Below, in pieces: positions 11,565-20,881 of a stretch of DNA of 64,000 nucleotides. The stretch is from Bacteroidales bacterium (GTDB taxonomy: Bacteria > Bacteroidota > Bacteroidia > Bacteroidales > UBA932), in contig JAGDBO010000012.1 in the NCBI GenBank assembly GCA_017959005.1, positions 1 to 64,000 of the forward strand, given 5' to 3'. Numbering within the stretch: position 1 is the stretch's first letter; every line of letters starts with the position of its first letter. The translations under genes and the position numbers were made by a program. The notes beneath the pieces are model-generated. The model was not told where the DNA came from, made no database searches, and was given only the letters and a program-made list of their open reading frames with translations.

Positions 11565-12982
11565 TGGAACTTTCCAAGTACCTCTCCAACAAGATGAAGG
11601 AAAGATTGGGCATGGAGCCTACTCCGTGCCAGAGTTCTCTCTTTGACAATATGGGAGAGTTCCTCTTTTCTGATCCGGACAAGGAGTGGCTCACAGTTAT
11701 AAGCGGCTATGCCGGAACCGGAAAGACCTCTGCAATAGCCTCCTGCGTCTCTGTCTTTAAAACAATGGGATACAAGTTTGTATTGCTTGCTCCCACAGGA
11801 AGGGCGGCAAAGGTGCTCTCTCTCTTTACGGGAGAGAAGGCCAGCACAATTCACCGCCATATCTACAGGATGAAATCCAAGAGTGATCCTTTTTCTTCAT
11901 TTTCACTTAATTACAATAAGGCAAAGGATACGGTCTTCTTTGTGGACGAGGTCTCTTTGATCTCATCCGGAGGTGACGGAGAGAGTATGTTCGGCAGCGG
12001 AGATCTGCTCTCGGATTTGGTGGAGTTTGTAAGGCAGAATAGCTCCAACCGTCTGGTTCTCATTGGAGATCCGGCTCAGCTTCCACCCGTTGGATTGGAT
12101 TGCTCTCCAGCTTTGGATCTGGATTACCTTTCCACCTTCTGCCCTAAGATACGCACTGTCTCTCTGACTGATGTGGTAAGACAGGCATCCGGCAGCGGAA
12201 TACTTACAAATGCAACCCGCCTGAGGGAGGAGATTTCTAACGGGGTAATAGATCCGCCGATTTTTCAAGTTACGGGATTTGAGGATATTAAAGCCATTAC
12301 TGGAGAGACTCTGATTGAGGAGTTGCAGGATGCCGTATCAAAGTACGGCTCTGACGAGGTGGTGGTTTTGTGCCGCTCCAACCAAAGGGCCAACCGTTAC
12401 AATATGGGAATCCGTTCCCAGGTTCTCTTTCTTGAGGAGCAACTCTCAAGAGACGATAAACTGATGATTGTCAAAAACTGCTATCAGTTTAAGGGGCAAA
12501 ACCCTGATTTTGACTTTATTGCAAACGGAGACGTAGCAAAACTGATAAAGATTTCAAACCATACCGAGCGTTACGGACTTCACTTTGCAGATGCAACTCT
12601 GGCCTTTCCGGATTACAATGATACCGAGGTGGATGCAAAGGTGATTCTGGATACTTTGGACTCTACCTCCGCCGCTTTGGATAGGGAGAGCCAAAGGGCT
12701 CTGTTTGAGGGTGTTCTGGCAGACTATGCGGATGTAACTCCAAAGAAGAAGAGGTATGAGAGCGTAAGAGAAGACCCATATTACAACGCACTTCAGATAA
12801 AATATTCCACCGCAATAACGGGGCATAAATCTCAGGGAGGACAGTGGAAGTGCGTCTTCATAGATAACATACTTTGGAGGGAGGATCTCTCCATAGATGA
12901 TAAAAAGTGGCTCTATACCGCTTTGACCAGGGGTGTGGAGAGGGTTTTTTTAGTTAACTTTGACAAGAAATATATTAGATAA
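11564..12982 (+). CDS. RecD-like ATP-dependent DNA helicase (SF1)
   Basis: The 472-aa SF1 helicase/ATPase has a Walker A motif SGYAGTGKTSA near residue 46, Walker B FFVDEVSLIS, and motif III-like IGDPAQLPPVG. The C-terminal UvrD_C_2/RecD motifs are TGHKSQGGQWKCVFID and YTALTRGVERVFLV. It is much shorter than RecD2 and has no N-terminal HhH domain. Small RecD-like proteins of this type are common in Bacteroidetes; the exact DNA-repair role is not established here. An ATG at 11564 overlaps the trkH stop (TAATG) and is preferred over a GTG at 11555. Confidence 0.9.
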   Translation: MELSKYLSNKMKERLGMEPTPCQSSLFDNMGEFLFSDPDKEWLTVISGYAGTGKTSAIASCVSVFKTMGYKFVLLAPTGRAAKVLSLFTGEKASTIHRHIYRMKSKSDPFSSFSLNYNKAKDTVFFVDEVSLISSGGDGESMFGSGDLLSDLVEFVRQNSSNRLVLIGDPAQLPPVGLDCSPALDLDYLSTFCPKIRTVSLTDVVRQASGSGILTNATRLREEISNGVIDPPIFQVTGFEDIKAITGETLIEELQDAVSKYGSDEVVVLCRSNQRANRYNMGIRSQVLFLEEQLSRDDKLMIVKNCYQFKGQNPDFDFIANGDVAKLIKISNHTERYGLHFADATLAFPDYNDTEVDAKVILDTLDSTSAALDRESQRALFEGVLADYADVTPKKKRYESVREDPYYNALQIKYSTAITGHKSQGGQWKCVFIDNILWREDLSIDDKKWLYTALTRGVERVFLVNFDKKYIR

Positions 12983-12984
12983 CT

Positions 12985-15144
12985 ATGAGATCAATTAAGA
13001 TTGTTATTGTTGCTCTTTTAGCAATGGTTCTTACCGTTCCGTCTTTTGGACAAAAGAAGAATTTTACCCTGGAGCAGATTGCTCAGAATAAGTTTGACAA
13101 TGTGGAGGATTATATCTTTGGACCGGTGTGGAAATCTCCAACTCAGGTGGTTGTGGCTAAAATGGAATCCACTGGAAAGAGAGAATTCAATCTCTATGAT
13201 CTGAAGACCAAGAAGCTTGAGCCGTATGACCCGGCTAAGGAGAAGAAAGAGAATGAGAGTGTAGTCTCCGGCATGGACAAGGAGAGAAAGGATAGGGCTG
13301 CAGCCTTTTCTGCAACAAAGGTAAAGACCCTGCAGAACGTTACTTACAGTCCGGATAATAAAAAGATGGCATTTACCGGCGAGGGCAATCTCTATGTATA
13401 TGACACTGAATCTAAAACTGCCAGGAAACTTACCACTGACGGAAGTGACGTGATATTAAACGGTTACGCCTCCTGGGTTTACTATGAGGAGATTTTGGGG
13501 CGTTCTTCAAGATACAAGGCTTTCTGGTGGAGTCCGGACAGCAAGACAATTGCTTTCTACCGCTTTGATGACAGCGAGGTTCCTATGTTCCCGATATATG
13601 ACCCTTCAAAGGCTAAGGATCAGATACTTGCAACACATTATCCTATGAGTGGTGAGGATAATCCGGAGGTTAGAATAGGCTTTGCAGATGTGGAGAGCGG
13701 AAATATTGTCTGGGCTGATTTTGACTCAAAGGAGGATCAGTACTTTGGTATTCCGTTCTGGAACAGCGAGTCCTCAAGATTCATAGTTCCGTGGATGCCG
13801 AGGGTACAGCAGGATCTGATTTTCTACTCCGTTAATCCTCTGGATGGAAAGAAGGATTACATCTACAAGGAGCACCAGGATACCTGGATTGACTGGCCTG
13901 AACAGATGTTATTTGATAAGAACGGATTCTATATGGTAAGAGACTTCTCAATGTGGGAAGAGATTTACTATCAGTCATTTGACGGCAAGACTCAAAAGTG
14001 TCTTACTGAGGGGAAAAACTGGGATATTAAACTTCTGAAGCTGGACGAGAAGAGGGGAGAACTCTACTTTACCTCCAAGAAGGAGATTAGCACCAGAGTT
14101 GATATCTACAAGGTCTCAATTAAGAACGCCAAGACTACAAGGATTTCCACCGGAGATTATTCCTACAGTCAACTCTCCTTATCTGAAGATTTCAAGTACA
14201 TTACGGCCCTTTGCAGCAACTGTGAAACACCTACTATGGCGGTACTGCTCCCTACGGACGGTTCACAGAAGATGACCGTTTTGGCTTCATCCAAGGGAAA
14301 GAACTTTGACTCCTTCAATATTGCTCTTCCTAAGATGCTATATATCAAGACAGAAGACGGTTACACCATCCCCGGAAGGATTACACTTCCAATTAATTTC
14401 GATCCTTCAAAGAAATATCCAGTGATAATTTACATGTACGGCGGGCCTAACACACCGGTTGTTGCAGACTCTTGGAACAGAATTACCTCACTCAACCAAT
14501 GGTGGGCAAATCAGGATGTTATACAGTTTAAAATGGATCATAGGGGTAGTGGTCACTGCGGAAAAGAGGGGTGCAACTTTATGTACCGCAACTTCTTTAG
14601 TATTGAACTCAAGGACTTTATAGAGTGGGCTAAGTATCTGCGCTCGCTCCCATATGTGAATCTGGATAAGATTGGAATCTTTGGTTTCTCCTACGGTGGA
14701 AGTATGGCAACTCTCTGCGTAACAGAGGGATGTGACTACTTCAAATACGGTATTGCTGGCGGCGGTGTATATGATTATATGCTCTATGACACTCACTATA
14801 CCGAGCGCTTTATGGATACTCCTGCCAGAAATCCTGAGGGGTACAAGAGGACCATTATGGCGGAGCGCATACGTAACTCCGGTTATAAGGGAGACTCTTC
14901 CAACTACCTGATGCTCACCCACGGAGCCGCAGATGACAACGTTCATATCCAGAATACCATGAGCCTTGTTCTTGCTCTTCAGAATATGGGAAGGCAGTTC
15001 GACCTTATGATTTATCCTCGTCAGCTTCACGGATATCGCGGAAAGCAGGGAGAGTTCTCTGAATTCTCAGATTACCGTTTCTGGTACAGATATCTTCTTG
15101 AAAAAGAGGTACCTGAAGAGCTCAAAAATGCTTTTTCAAAGTAA
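12985..15144 (+). CDS. Dipeptidyl peptidase IV (S9B family)
   Basis: Secreted serine exopeptidase that removes X-Pro/X-Ala dipeptides, supplying peptides to an amino-acid fermenter. The 719-aa precursor has a signal peptide (about 1-22, ending PSFGQ), a beta-propeller (about 60-450) with the S9B Glu motif SWVYYEEI, and an alpha/beta-hydrolase domain. The catalytic triad is S569 (GFSYGGS), D650 (HGAADDNVH) and H682 (LHGYRG). It begins 3 nt after the helicase stop, so is probably cotranscribed. Its stop abuts the comEC stop on the other strand. Confidence 0.95.
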   Translation: MRSIKIVIVALLAMVLTVPSFGQKKNFTLEQIAQNKFDNVEDYIFGPVWKSPTQVVVAKMESTGKREFNLYDLKTKKLEPYDPAKEKKENESVVSGMDKERKDRAAAFSATKVKTLQNVTYSPDNKKMAFTGEGNLYVYDTESKTARKLTTDGSDVILNGYASWVYYEEILGRSSRYKAFWWSPDSKTIAFYRFDDSEVPMFPIYDPSKAKDQILATHYPMSGEDNPEVRIGFADVESGNIVWADFDSKEDQYFGIPFWNSESSRFIVPWMPRVQQDLIFYSVNPLDGKKDYIYKEHQDTWIDWPEQMLFDKNGFYMVRDFSMWEEIYYQSFDGKTQKCLTEGKNWDIKLLKLDEKRGELYFTSKKEISTRVDIYKVSIKNAKTTRISTGDYSYSQLSLSEDFKYITALCSNCETPTMAVLLPTDGSQKMTVLASSKGKNFDSFNIALPKMLYIKTEDGYTIPGRITLPINFDPSKKYPVIIYMYGGPNTPVVADSWNRITSLNQWWANQDVIQFKMDHRGSGHCGKEGCNFMYRNFFSIELKDFIEWAKYLRSLPYVNLDKIGIFGFSYGGSMATLCVTEGCDYFKYGIAGGGVYDYMLYDTHYTERFMDTPARNPEGYKRTIMAERIRNSGYKGDSSNYLMLTHGAADDNVHIQNTMSLVLALQNMGRQFDLMIYPRQLHGYRGKQGEFSEFSDYRFWYRYLLEKEVPEELKNAFSK

Positions 15145-16230
15145 TCAGCTTCCCAGAAATCTTACAACCTGAGCCAAAAGAGATAAAAGATTCTCCGCCA
15201 GGGTTGAAAGAAGAGAACCTATAAGCGGCAGCCCCTGCAAAAATGCGGAGGCTGTTGTCGTATATATGGATACGGTTACCAGAGGTATGGTTACAATATT
15301 GGAAATAAGGAAGTTGGCGCTGATACTTCCGAACCGCCATAAAACGATAGGGAGTGTTGCTATCTGGCAGATAAGGGAGATAGCCATTGTGGAGAGAAAC
15401 AGGTGGGCAACCCTTCCGCCAACTCTTCTGATTCTTTTGGCCAGAAGTATTTTGATGCTCTTCTCTATGGTTGGGAAGAGGGCTATAATTCCTAACACTG
15501 AGCAGAATGAGAGTTGGAAACCTATGTTGGTCAGAGCGTAAGGATTTATGCTGCAGATAAGCACGGCGGCCAGTATTATTGATGAAAAACGGCTCTTTTG
15601 GGTGGATATCAAGTCTCCTATCTTCCAGATGGAGAGCATTATACAGGCTCTGCTCACTGAGGGGGAGAAGCCTGTTATTAGGGCGTAGAAGAGAATGATA
15701 AGCGAGACGAATACCGCCCTTACCATCTTGAGCCTTCTGCTTATTCCTAAGAATGAGAGTGTTATGCTTATTAATGACCAGATGATTCCCACGTGCATTC
15801 CGGAGAGGGCAAGGGTGTGGCTTACTCCGGCAGCGGTGAAACTGCTTCTGAGAGATCTGCTGAGGCTCCTCCTATCTCCTATAAGTAAGGATTTTGCAAG
15901 GGTGCGGCTCTCATCTGAAGAGAGTGAGCGCTCAATCTTTTCTCCCACCCTCTCTCTAATTCTCTCCCCTGCAGAGGTGAGGTAAGTTTCCCATCGGGAG
16001 GTAAAAAATCTCTCAGAAAGGGCAACTCTCTGAATTCCTATCAAAATAAAGAGGGAAAAGAGAATGGGAAGGAAGAGTTCATTTTTGCCTCTAAAAAGGA
16101 AAAGAAGGGGGATTAAAAGGGAAATAGGGGCAATTATTAGGGGTAGAGCGCTTTCGGACAGGGAGAAACAGAGAGCCAGTGAAATCCCTCCCAAATAACA
16201 TCCCGCCAATGTTGCTCCAATCCTCTTCAT
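15145..16230 (-). CDS. Short ComEC/Rec2-family competence protein
   Basis: Polytopic membrane protein of 361 aa with the ComEC channel-domain signature LALSGMHVGIIWSLI (around 140-155), followed by GFSPSVSRACIMLSI and about eight more hydrophobic segments. ComEC imports single-stranded DNA during transformation. Full-length ComEC is usually 650-800 aa. This one lacks both the DUF4131 soluble domain and the C-terminal metallo-beta-lactamase-like domain. No frameshift is evident: the gene ends cleanly against dpp4. It may be a naturally short Bacteroidetes form or a degenerated channel. A -7 box (TACCTTTG) lies 22 nt upstream. Confidence 0.82.
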   Translation of the reverse strand: MKRIGATLAGCYLGGISLALCFSLSESALPLIIAPISLLIPLLFLFRGKNELFLPILFSLFILIGIQRVALSERFFTSRWETYLTSAGERIRERVGEKIERSLSSDESRTLAKSLLIGDRRSLSRSLRSSFTAAGVSHTLALSGMHVGIIWSLISITLSFLGISRRLKMVRAVFVSLIILFYALITGFSPSVSRACIMLSIWKIGDLISTQKSRFSSIILAAVLICSINPYALTNIGFQLSFCSVLGIIALFPTIEKSIKILLAKRIRRVGGRVAHLFLSTMAISLICQIATLPIVLWRFGSISANFLISNIVTIPLVTVSIYTTTASAFLQGLPLIGSLLSTLAENLLSLLAQVVRFLGS

Positions 16231-16252
16231 ATCTGAGCCACTTACAACAAAA

Positions 16253-16260
16253 CAAAGGTA
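16253..16260 (-). promoter_or_regulatory. -7 box (TACCTTTG) for comEC
   Basis: TAnnTTTG match on the minus strand, 22 nt before the comEC ATG, divergent from ackA. Confidence 0.45.
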
Positions 16261-16268
16261 AAATTTTT

Positions 16269-16276
16269 TAAATTTG
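16269..16276 (+). promoter_or_regulatory. -7 box (TAAATTTG) for ackA-ptb
   Basis: Consensus TAnnTTTG 27 nt before the ackA ATG. No clear -33 element. Confidence 0.6.
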
Positions 16277-16303
16277 CGCGTCTAAAAAGTAAAAGGAAAA
16301 ATT

Positions 16304-17512
16304 ATGTTAATTCTAGTTTTAAATTGTGGCAGCTCCTCAATAAAGTATCAGGTGCTGGATATGAAGAACGAAAATGACTATAACCTCTTGGCCAAGGGTC
16401 TTGTAGAGAGAATCGGAATGGAAGAGGGAGATATTACCCACTCTGTGCCTGGTCATGATAAATATAAGATTCACAAGAAGGTAGCGGATCACACAGAGGG
16501 TATTAAGGATGTTTTGGGACTCCTTACTGATGGTGAGCACGGCGTTTTGAAGAGCCTGGATCAGATTGAGGCTGTGGGTCATAGAGTAGTTCACGGCGGA
16601 GAGTATTTTACTCAGAGCTGCATTATAGACAACAGAGTTAAGGAGGGTATTGATAAATGTTCCTCTCTGGCTCCGCTTCATAACCCTGCAGGACTGCTGG
16701 GAATCAAGGCGGTAGAGGCTTCACTTCCTTCCGTTCCTCAGGTTGCGGTATTTGATACCTCATTCCTTCAGACAATTCCGGACTTTGCATATATGTACGG
16801 TCTTCCTTACCAGTTCTATGAGAAGGACAGAATCAGAAGATACGGCTTCCACGGCACAAGCCACAGATTCGTATCCAAGGCGGGTGCGGAACTGGCAGGA
16901 CTGGATTACAATGACTGCAAGATTATCACCTGCCACCTCGGAAACGGCAGTTCAGTTACCGCTGTAAAAAACGGCAGAGCAGTTGATACCTCTCTGGGAA
17001 TGACTACTATAGACGGTCTTATCATGGGAACCAGATGCGGCGCTCTGGATCCGGGTGTTGTAACATACATTATGAAGACTCACAACTACTCTGTTGAGCA
17101 GATGGATAAGATTCTGAGCAAGGAGAGCGGGTTTGTAGGAGTTTCCGGCGTATCTTCAGATGCTAGAGATTTGGAAGAGGCTGCCGCTAAGGGAGATAAG
17201 AGAGCGGCTCTTACTCTCAACATGTTCCGTTACGGTCTGCTGAAGCACATTGGAGCCTTTGCTGCTGCAATGGGCGGTGTAGATCTGATTGTATTTACCG
17301 GCGGTATTGGAGAGAACGACTTCAGGACCAGAGCATTCATTGGCGAGAAGTGTGCTTACCTGGGAATTGACTTTGACTTTGAACTCAACAACGGACTCAG
17401 AGGAAAGACCACTCTGCTTACCAAGAAAGAGTCTAAGGTTAAGGTGGCAGTAGTTGCTACAAATGAGGAACTTGTGATTGCAAGAGATACAATGAAACTT
17501 GTAAAAATGTAA
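16304..17512 (+). CDS. ackA: Acetate kinase
   Basis: Forms ATP from acyl-phosphate, the last energy-conserving step of acetate formation. The 402-aa protein starts MLILVLNCGSSSIKYQ (N7) and carries RRYGFHGTSHRFVS (phosphate/catalytic region), CHLGNGSS, and the adenine-site FTGGIGEND. Length and motifs fit AckA rather than the ~355-aa butyrate kinases. It is followed 15 nt later by a phosphotransacylase closer to Ptb than to Pta, so substrate range (acetate, propionate or butyrate) is uncertain. Confidence 0.95.
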   Translation: MLILVLNCGSSSIKYQVLDMKNENDYNLLAKGLVERIGMEEGDITHSVPGHDKYKIHKKVADHTEGIKDVLGLLTDGEHGVLKSLDQIEAVGHRVVHGGEYFTQSCIIDNRVKEGIDKCSSLAPLHNPAGLLGIKAVEASLPSVPQVAVFDTSFLQTIPDFAYMYGLPYQFYEKDRIRRYGFHGTSHRFVSKAGAELAGLDYNDCKIITCHLGNGSSVTAVKNGRAVDTSLGMTTIDGLIMGTRCGALDPGVVTYIMKTHNYSVEQMDKILSKESGFVGVSGVSSDARDLEEAAAKGDKRAALTLNMFRYGLLKHIGAFAAAMGGVDLIVFTGGIGENDFRTRAFIGEKCAYLGIDFDFELNNGLRGKTTLLTKKESKVKVAVVATNEELVIARDTMKLVKM

Positions 17513-17527
17513 TTAAAAGATATTGTT

Positions 17528-18430
17528 ATGCTTAAGAATTTTGATGAAGTATATCAGCTGCTTAAGTCTGCTCAGAAGAGAAGACTGGCCGTAGCGTGGG
17601 GTGTGGATGACCACTCAGTTTGCGCTGCAAGTATGGCTGTAGACGCAGGCTTCTGCGAGGCAACACTTTACGGAGACCGTAAGATGATTGAGGAGGTTTG
17701 TATCAGAGAGAATATTGACATAAAGAAGTTTGAGATTGAGGATGTTTCTATGGAGCAGAACGCTATCCGTGAGGCTGTTACTGCAGTTCACGAGAAGAGG
17801 GCTGATGTTCTTATGAAGGGACTTTGCTCAACGGACAAATATATGAGGGGTATCCTCAACAAGGAGTGGGGACTTCTTCCTCCTAAGGCTGTCTTGAGCC
17901 ACATCTCCGTTTTGCAGCATCCTAACTATCCTAAGTTCCTGGTATTCGGTGATATGGCCGTTATTCCTCTGCCTGATTTCAAGCAGAAGGTGGCTATTGC
18001 AAAGTACATCCACGGAGTTTGCAAGTCTCTGGGCGTTGAGCATCCGAAGATTGCCGCAATTGCAGCAACCGAGCAGATGCTTGAGGGAATGCCTGCATGC
18101 GTAGAGGCTGCAATGCTTGCTAAGATGTCTGACAGAAATATGCTTCCTTGTATGGTGGACGGTCCTCTGGCACTGGATGTTGCACTCAGCAAAGAGGCTG
18201 CAACTATTAAGAAGCTCAAGAGTGAGGTTGCCGGAGATGCAGACGGACTGCTCTTCCCTAACATTGAGTCCGGAAATGTATTCTACAAATCTAATACACA
18301 ATTGGTTCCAGGTGTAAGAACCGCTGCGTTCGTAGCCGGAGCAACCGCTCCTTGCGTTCTCTCATCCAGAGCTGACAGTATAGATACCAAACTCAACTCC
18401 ATAGCACTTGCCTGCCTGCAGGTTAAATAG
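17528..18430 (+). CDS. ptb: Phosphate acyl(butyryl)transferase, Ptb type
   Basis: Converts acyl-CoA and phosphate to acyl-phosphate, feeding the kinase encoded just upstream. The 300-aa protein belongs to the PTA_PTB family. Its length and the motifs MVDGPLALDVALSKEAA, VAGDADGLLFPNIESGNVFYKS and VLMKGLCSTD resemble phosphate butyryltransferases more than the acetyl form, which usually is 330 aa or longer. With crt-hbd and CoA-transferase later in the window, a butyryl-CoA substrate is plausible, but specificity cannot be read from sequence alone. Confidence 0.88.
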   Translation: MLKNFDEVYQLLKSAQKRRLAVAWGVDDHSVCAASMAVDAGFCEATLYGDRKMIEEVCIRENIDIKKFEIEDVSMEQNAIREAVTAVHEKRADVLMKGLCSTDKYMRGILNKEWGLLPPKAVLSHISVLQHPNYPKFLVFGDMAVIPLPDFKQKVAIAKYIHGVCKSLGVEHPKIAAIAATEQMLEGMPACVEAAMLAKMSDRNMLPCMVDGPLALDVALSKEAATIKKLKSEVAGDADGLLFPNIESGNVFYKSNTQLVPGVRTAAFVAGATAPCVLSSRADSIDTKLNSIALACLQVK

Positions 18431-18433
18431 TCT

Positions 18434-19570
18434 ATGCGCAGTTGCTTAATAATAAGCTTAGTAGCACTCCTAGTCTCCTGCACAGGGAGGCATGGAGGTA
18501 ATAATATGACGGCGGAGGCGGATACCTCTGCCGTCTCTTTTGCCCAGTACCTTTCAATTAAGGGAGATACCATTACCAGCACCTCTTCCTGGGACGGAAC
18601 AAACCTGGTTAAGGAGAGCTATCATCTGGTTCCAAGGGACTGTACAACAATCCTTAAATCAGATATTTATGCGATTCCTTATCCGATTGAGAGCTGCGTT
18701 GCCATGTCTACTACATACCTCCCTCACCTGAAACTTTTAGGAGCGTTGGAGACGGTGAAGGCGGCCAGCGGAACTCGTTTCATCTACGATTCTGACTTTG
18801 CAAAGAGAGCGGAAGAGGGGAAGATTGTTGATATTGGTGCTGAGACAGCTCCGGATTATGAGCAGATTATTTCACTGGGCTGTGACGTGATTCTCTCCTA
18901 CGGTATTGCAGGCTCTGACAACTCCTACATTGAAAAGCTTCGCCGTCTGGGTCAGAAGGTCTTAATTATCAACGATTACCTGGAGTCTTCTCCTATGGCC
19001 CGTTTGGAGTACCTGAAACTCTTTGGCGCTCTTACCGGAAAGAGAGCTGAGGCAGATTCCATCTTTACCGCAAAGGAGTGGGCCTATAACTCCGTAGCTC
19101 TTGAGTGCAAGAAGTTTATGGAGGGAAAGGAAAGATGCAAAGTGCTGATAAATATACCGTTTAAGGATGTGTGGTACCTGCCGGGAGAGGAGAGTTATAT
19201 TGCCAGACTTATCAGCGATGCCGGCGGAGTGCTTCTGGGTGCTGCAAAGGGGGAGAGCTCATCTACCCGAGAGAGTTTTGAAAAGATGTATTCACTTGCT
19301 CTTCAGGCAGATGTGTGGCTAAATCAGAACTCCGTTTCCAAAGCTTCCGAACTCTCTGCGGAGAACCCTATGTTCAAGAATGTCCCTTGTTTTAAGAGCG
19401 GAAAACTCTACAACAACATAAAGAGAGTAACTCCTAAAGGTGGAAGTGATTTCTGGGAGAGCGGTGCTGTAAATCCGGAGGTGATTCTGACGGATTTGAT
19501 TAAAATCTTCCATCCCGATATGCCTTTGAAAGGGGATGGAGAACTCTATTATTATATTCATCTTGAGTAG
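18434..19570 (+). CDS. Periplasmic-binding-protein-like lipoprotein (iron complex/cobalamin ABC type)
   Basis: The 378-aa lipoprotein has a lipobox LLVSC (Cys16). It carries the class III binding-protein fold of FepB/BtuF proteins: a first lobe starting near IESCVAMSTTYLPHLKLLGAL, VDIGAETAPDYEQIISLGCDVIL and a long linker helix, then a second lobe with VLINIPFKDVWYLPGEESYIARLISDAGG. Such proteins bind haem, ferric siderophore or corrinoid. No permease or ATPase is next to it; it is 3 bp after ptb and 3 bp before a flavoprotein. The ligand is unknown. Lysine fermentation uses a B12-dependent aminomutase, so a corrinoid is an attractive but untested guess. Confidence 0.82.
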   Translation: MRSCLIISLVALLVSCTGRHGGNNMTAEADTSAVSFAQYLSIKGDTITSTSSWDGTNLVKESYHLVPRDCTTILKSDIYAIPYPIESCVAMSTTYLPHLKLLGALETVKAASGTRFIYDSDFAKRAEEGKIVDIGAETAPDYEQIISLGCDVILSYGIAGSDNSYIEKLRRLGQKVLIINDYLESSPMARLEYLKLFGALTGKRAEADSIFTAKEWAYNSVALECKKFMEGKERCKVLINIPFKDVWYLPGEESYIARLISDAGGVLLGAAKGESSSTRESFEKMYSLALQADVWLNQNSVSKASELSAENPMFKNVPCFKSGKLYNNIKRVTPKGGSDFWESGAVNPEVILTDLIKIFHPDMPLKGDGELYYYIHLE

Positions 19571-19573
19571 TTT

Positions 19574-20881
19574 ATGGAGAGTTTAAGGAGAGATCTTGTA
19601 ATAATAGGCGGAGGTGCTGCAGGTCTGATGGCTGCCGCTCAGATTAGTTCCATTCTCTCAGAAGAGGGGAACTCTTTTAACCCTTCCATTCTTCTGATTG
19701 AGAAGATGATGCGGCCTGGCAGAAAGATTGGGATTACGGGTAAGGGACGCTGCAATCTTACAAACGCCCGTATGTGGGATGAGTTTTCAGTTCACGTTCA
19801 CCCAAATCAGAACTTCTTTAAGAACGCCTTTTACAACTTCTCCTCCTCGGATACTATGGATTTCTTCCGCAAATTGGGTTTGGAACTGACCATTGAGAGG
19901 GGGCAGAGAGTCTATCCTAAAAGCATGAAAGCTCAGGATGTTACAGATACCCTGGTGCGTTACATAAAGAGGTGCAAAGCGGTTGAAATTTCTACGGAGG
20001 TCTCCGTTGTTTCCGTCAGGGCAGGAGAGAGTTTTATGCTGACTCTTTCAGACGGAAGCGTTGTTGAAAGCCGTATGGTGCTGATTGCAACGGGCGGTCT
20101 CTCATATCCTGCAACCGGTTCAACCGGAGACGGTTATGCCTTTGCAGAGGCCCTGGGCCATACGGTAACGCCAAGATATCCCTCTCTAACAGCCTTAACT
20201 CCAAAAGAGTACAAGGATAATTCGGATTCTCCTGCTCTGGCGGGGTGGGCAAAGCAGTTATGTGGACTGCAATTGAAGAATGTGGGGCTGTCACTTTTAA
20301 TTAACGGCAACGTGGCTCAGGAAGAGTTTGGAGATCTGGACTTTACTGATGGAGGAATTGAGGGGGCGCTGGGCTTTAGAGTCAGCCGTAAGGCTGTTCT
20401 TTCACTCTCACAGGGGCAGAAGGTTTCCCTAGTTCTGGACTTGAAGCCTTCGCTCTCGGAGTCTCAACTGAAAGAGAGAATAAGGAGGGAATCCTCTACC
20501 GGAAACAACAACATTAAGTATCTGCTTTCCAAGCTTCTGCCGCGTCAGATGATTCAGCCTTTCCTTACAATACATAAGAATAGTCTGCTTATGCAGTCTA
20601 ATTCAAAGTCTGTGGAGGAACTCCCTAAACTTTTGAAAAACACGCAGTTTAATATTGACTCTTATGTCGGATATGAAAGATGCGTGGTAACAAACGGAGG
20701 CGTCTCCTTAAGTGAAATCTCTCAAAAGACAATGGAATCCAAACTGCAGAAGGGGCTCTACTTTGCAGGGGAAGTGATTGATCTGGATGGAGATACGGGA
20801 GGGTATAACCTTCAGATTGCCTTCTCTACGGCCTCACTGGCAGCAAGAAGTATAGTAAACGAGTTTAAGAGAGAATCTTAA
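19574..20881 (+). CDS. HI0933/YhiN-family flavoprotein
   Basis: FAD-dependent oxidoreductase-like protein of 435 aa. The dinucleotide motif VIIGGGAAGLMAA is at about 8-20, followed by GRKIGITGKGRCNLTNA, the family hallmark, then LIATGGLSYPATGSTGDGYAFAEALGH. The C-terminal FAD site is YFAGEVIDLDGDTGGYNLQIAFSTA. The reaction of the family is not established. It is the last gene of the ackA unit. Its end overlaps the minus-strand gene at 20865-21341 by 17 bp. Confidence 0.9.
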   Translation: MESLRRDLVIIGGGAAGLMAAAQISSILSEEGNSFNPSILLIEKMMRPGRKIGITGKGRCNLTNARMWDEFSVHVHPNQNFFKNAFYNFSSSDTMDFFRKLGLELTIERGQRVYPKSMKAQDVTDTLVRYIKRCKAVEISTEVSVVSVRAGESFMLTLSDGSVVESRMVLIATGGLSYPATGSTGDGYAFAEALGHTVTPRYPSLTALTPKEYKDNSDSPALAGWAKQLCGLQLKNVGLSLLINGNVAQEEFGDLDFTDGGIEGALGFRVSRKAVLSLSQGQKVSLVLDLKPSLSESQLKERIRRESSTGNNNIKYLLSKLLPRQMIQPFLTIHKNSLLMQSNSKSVEELPKLLKNTQFNIDSYVGYERCVVTNGGVSLSEISQKTMESKLQKGLYFAGEVIDLDGDTGGYNLQIAFSTASLAARSIVNEFKRES

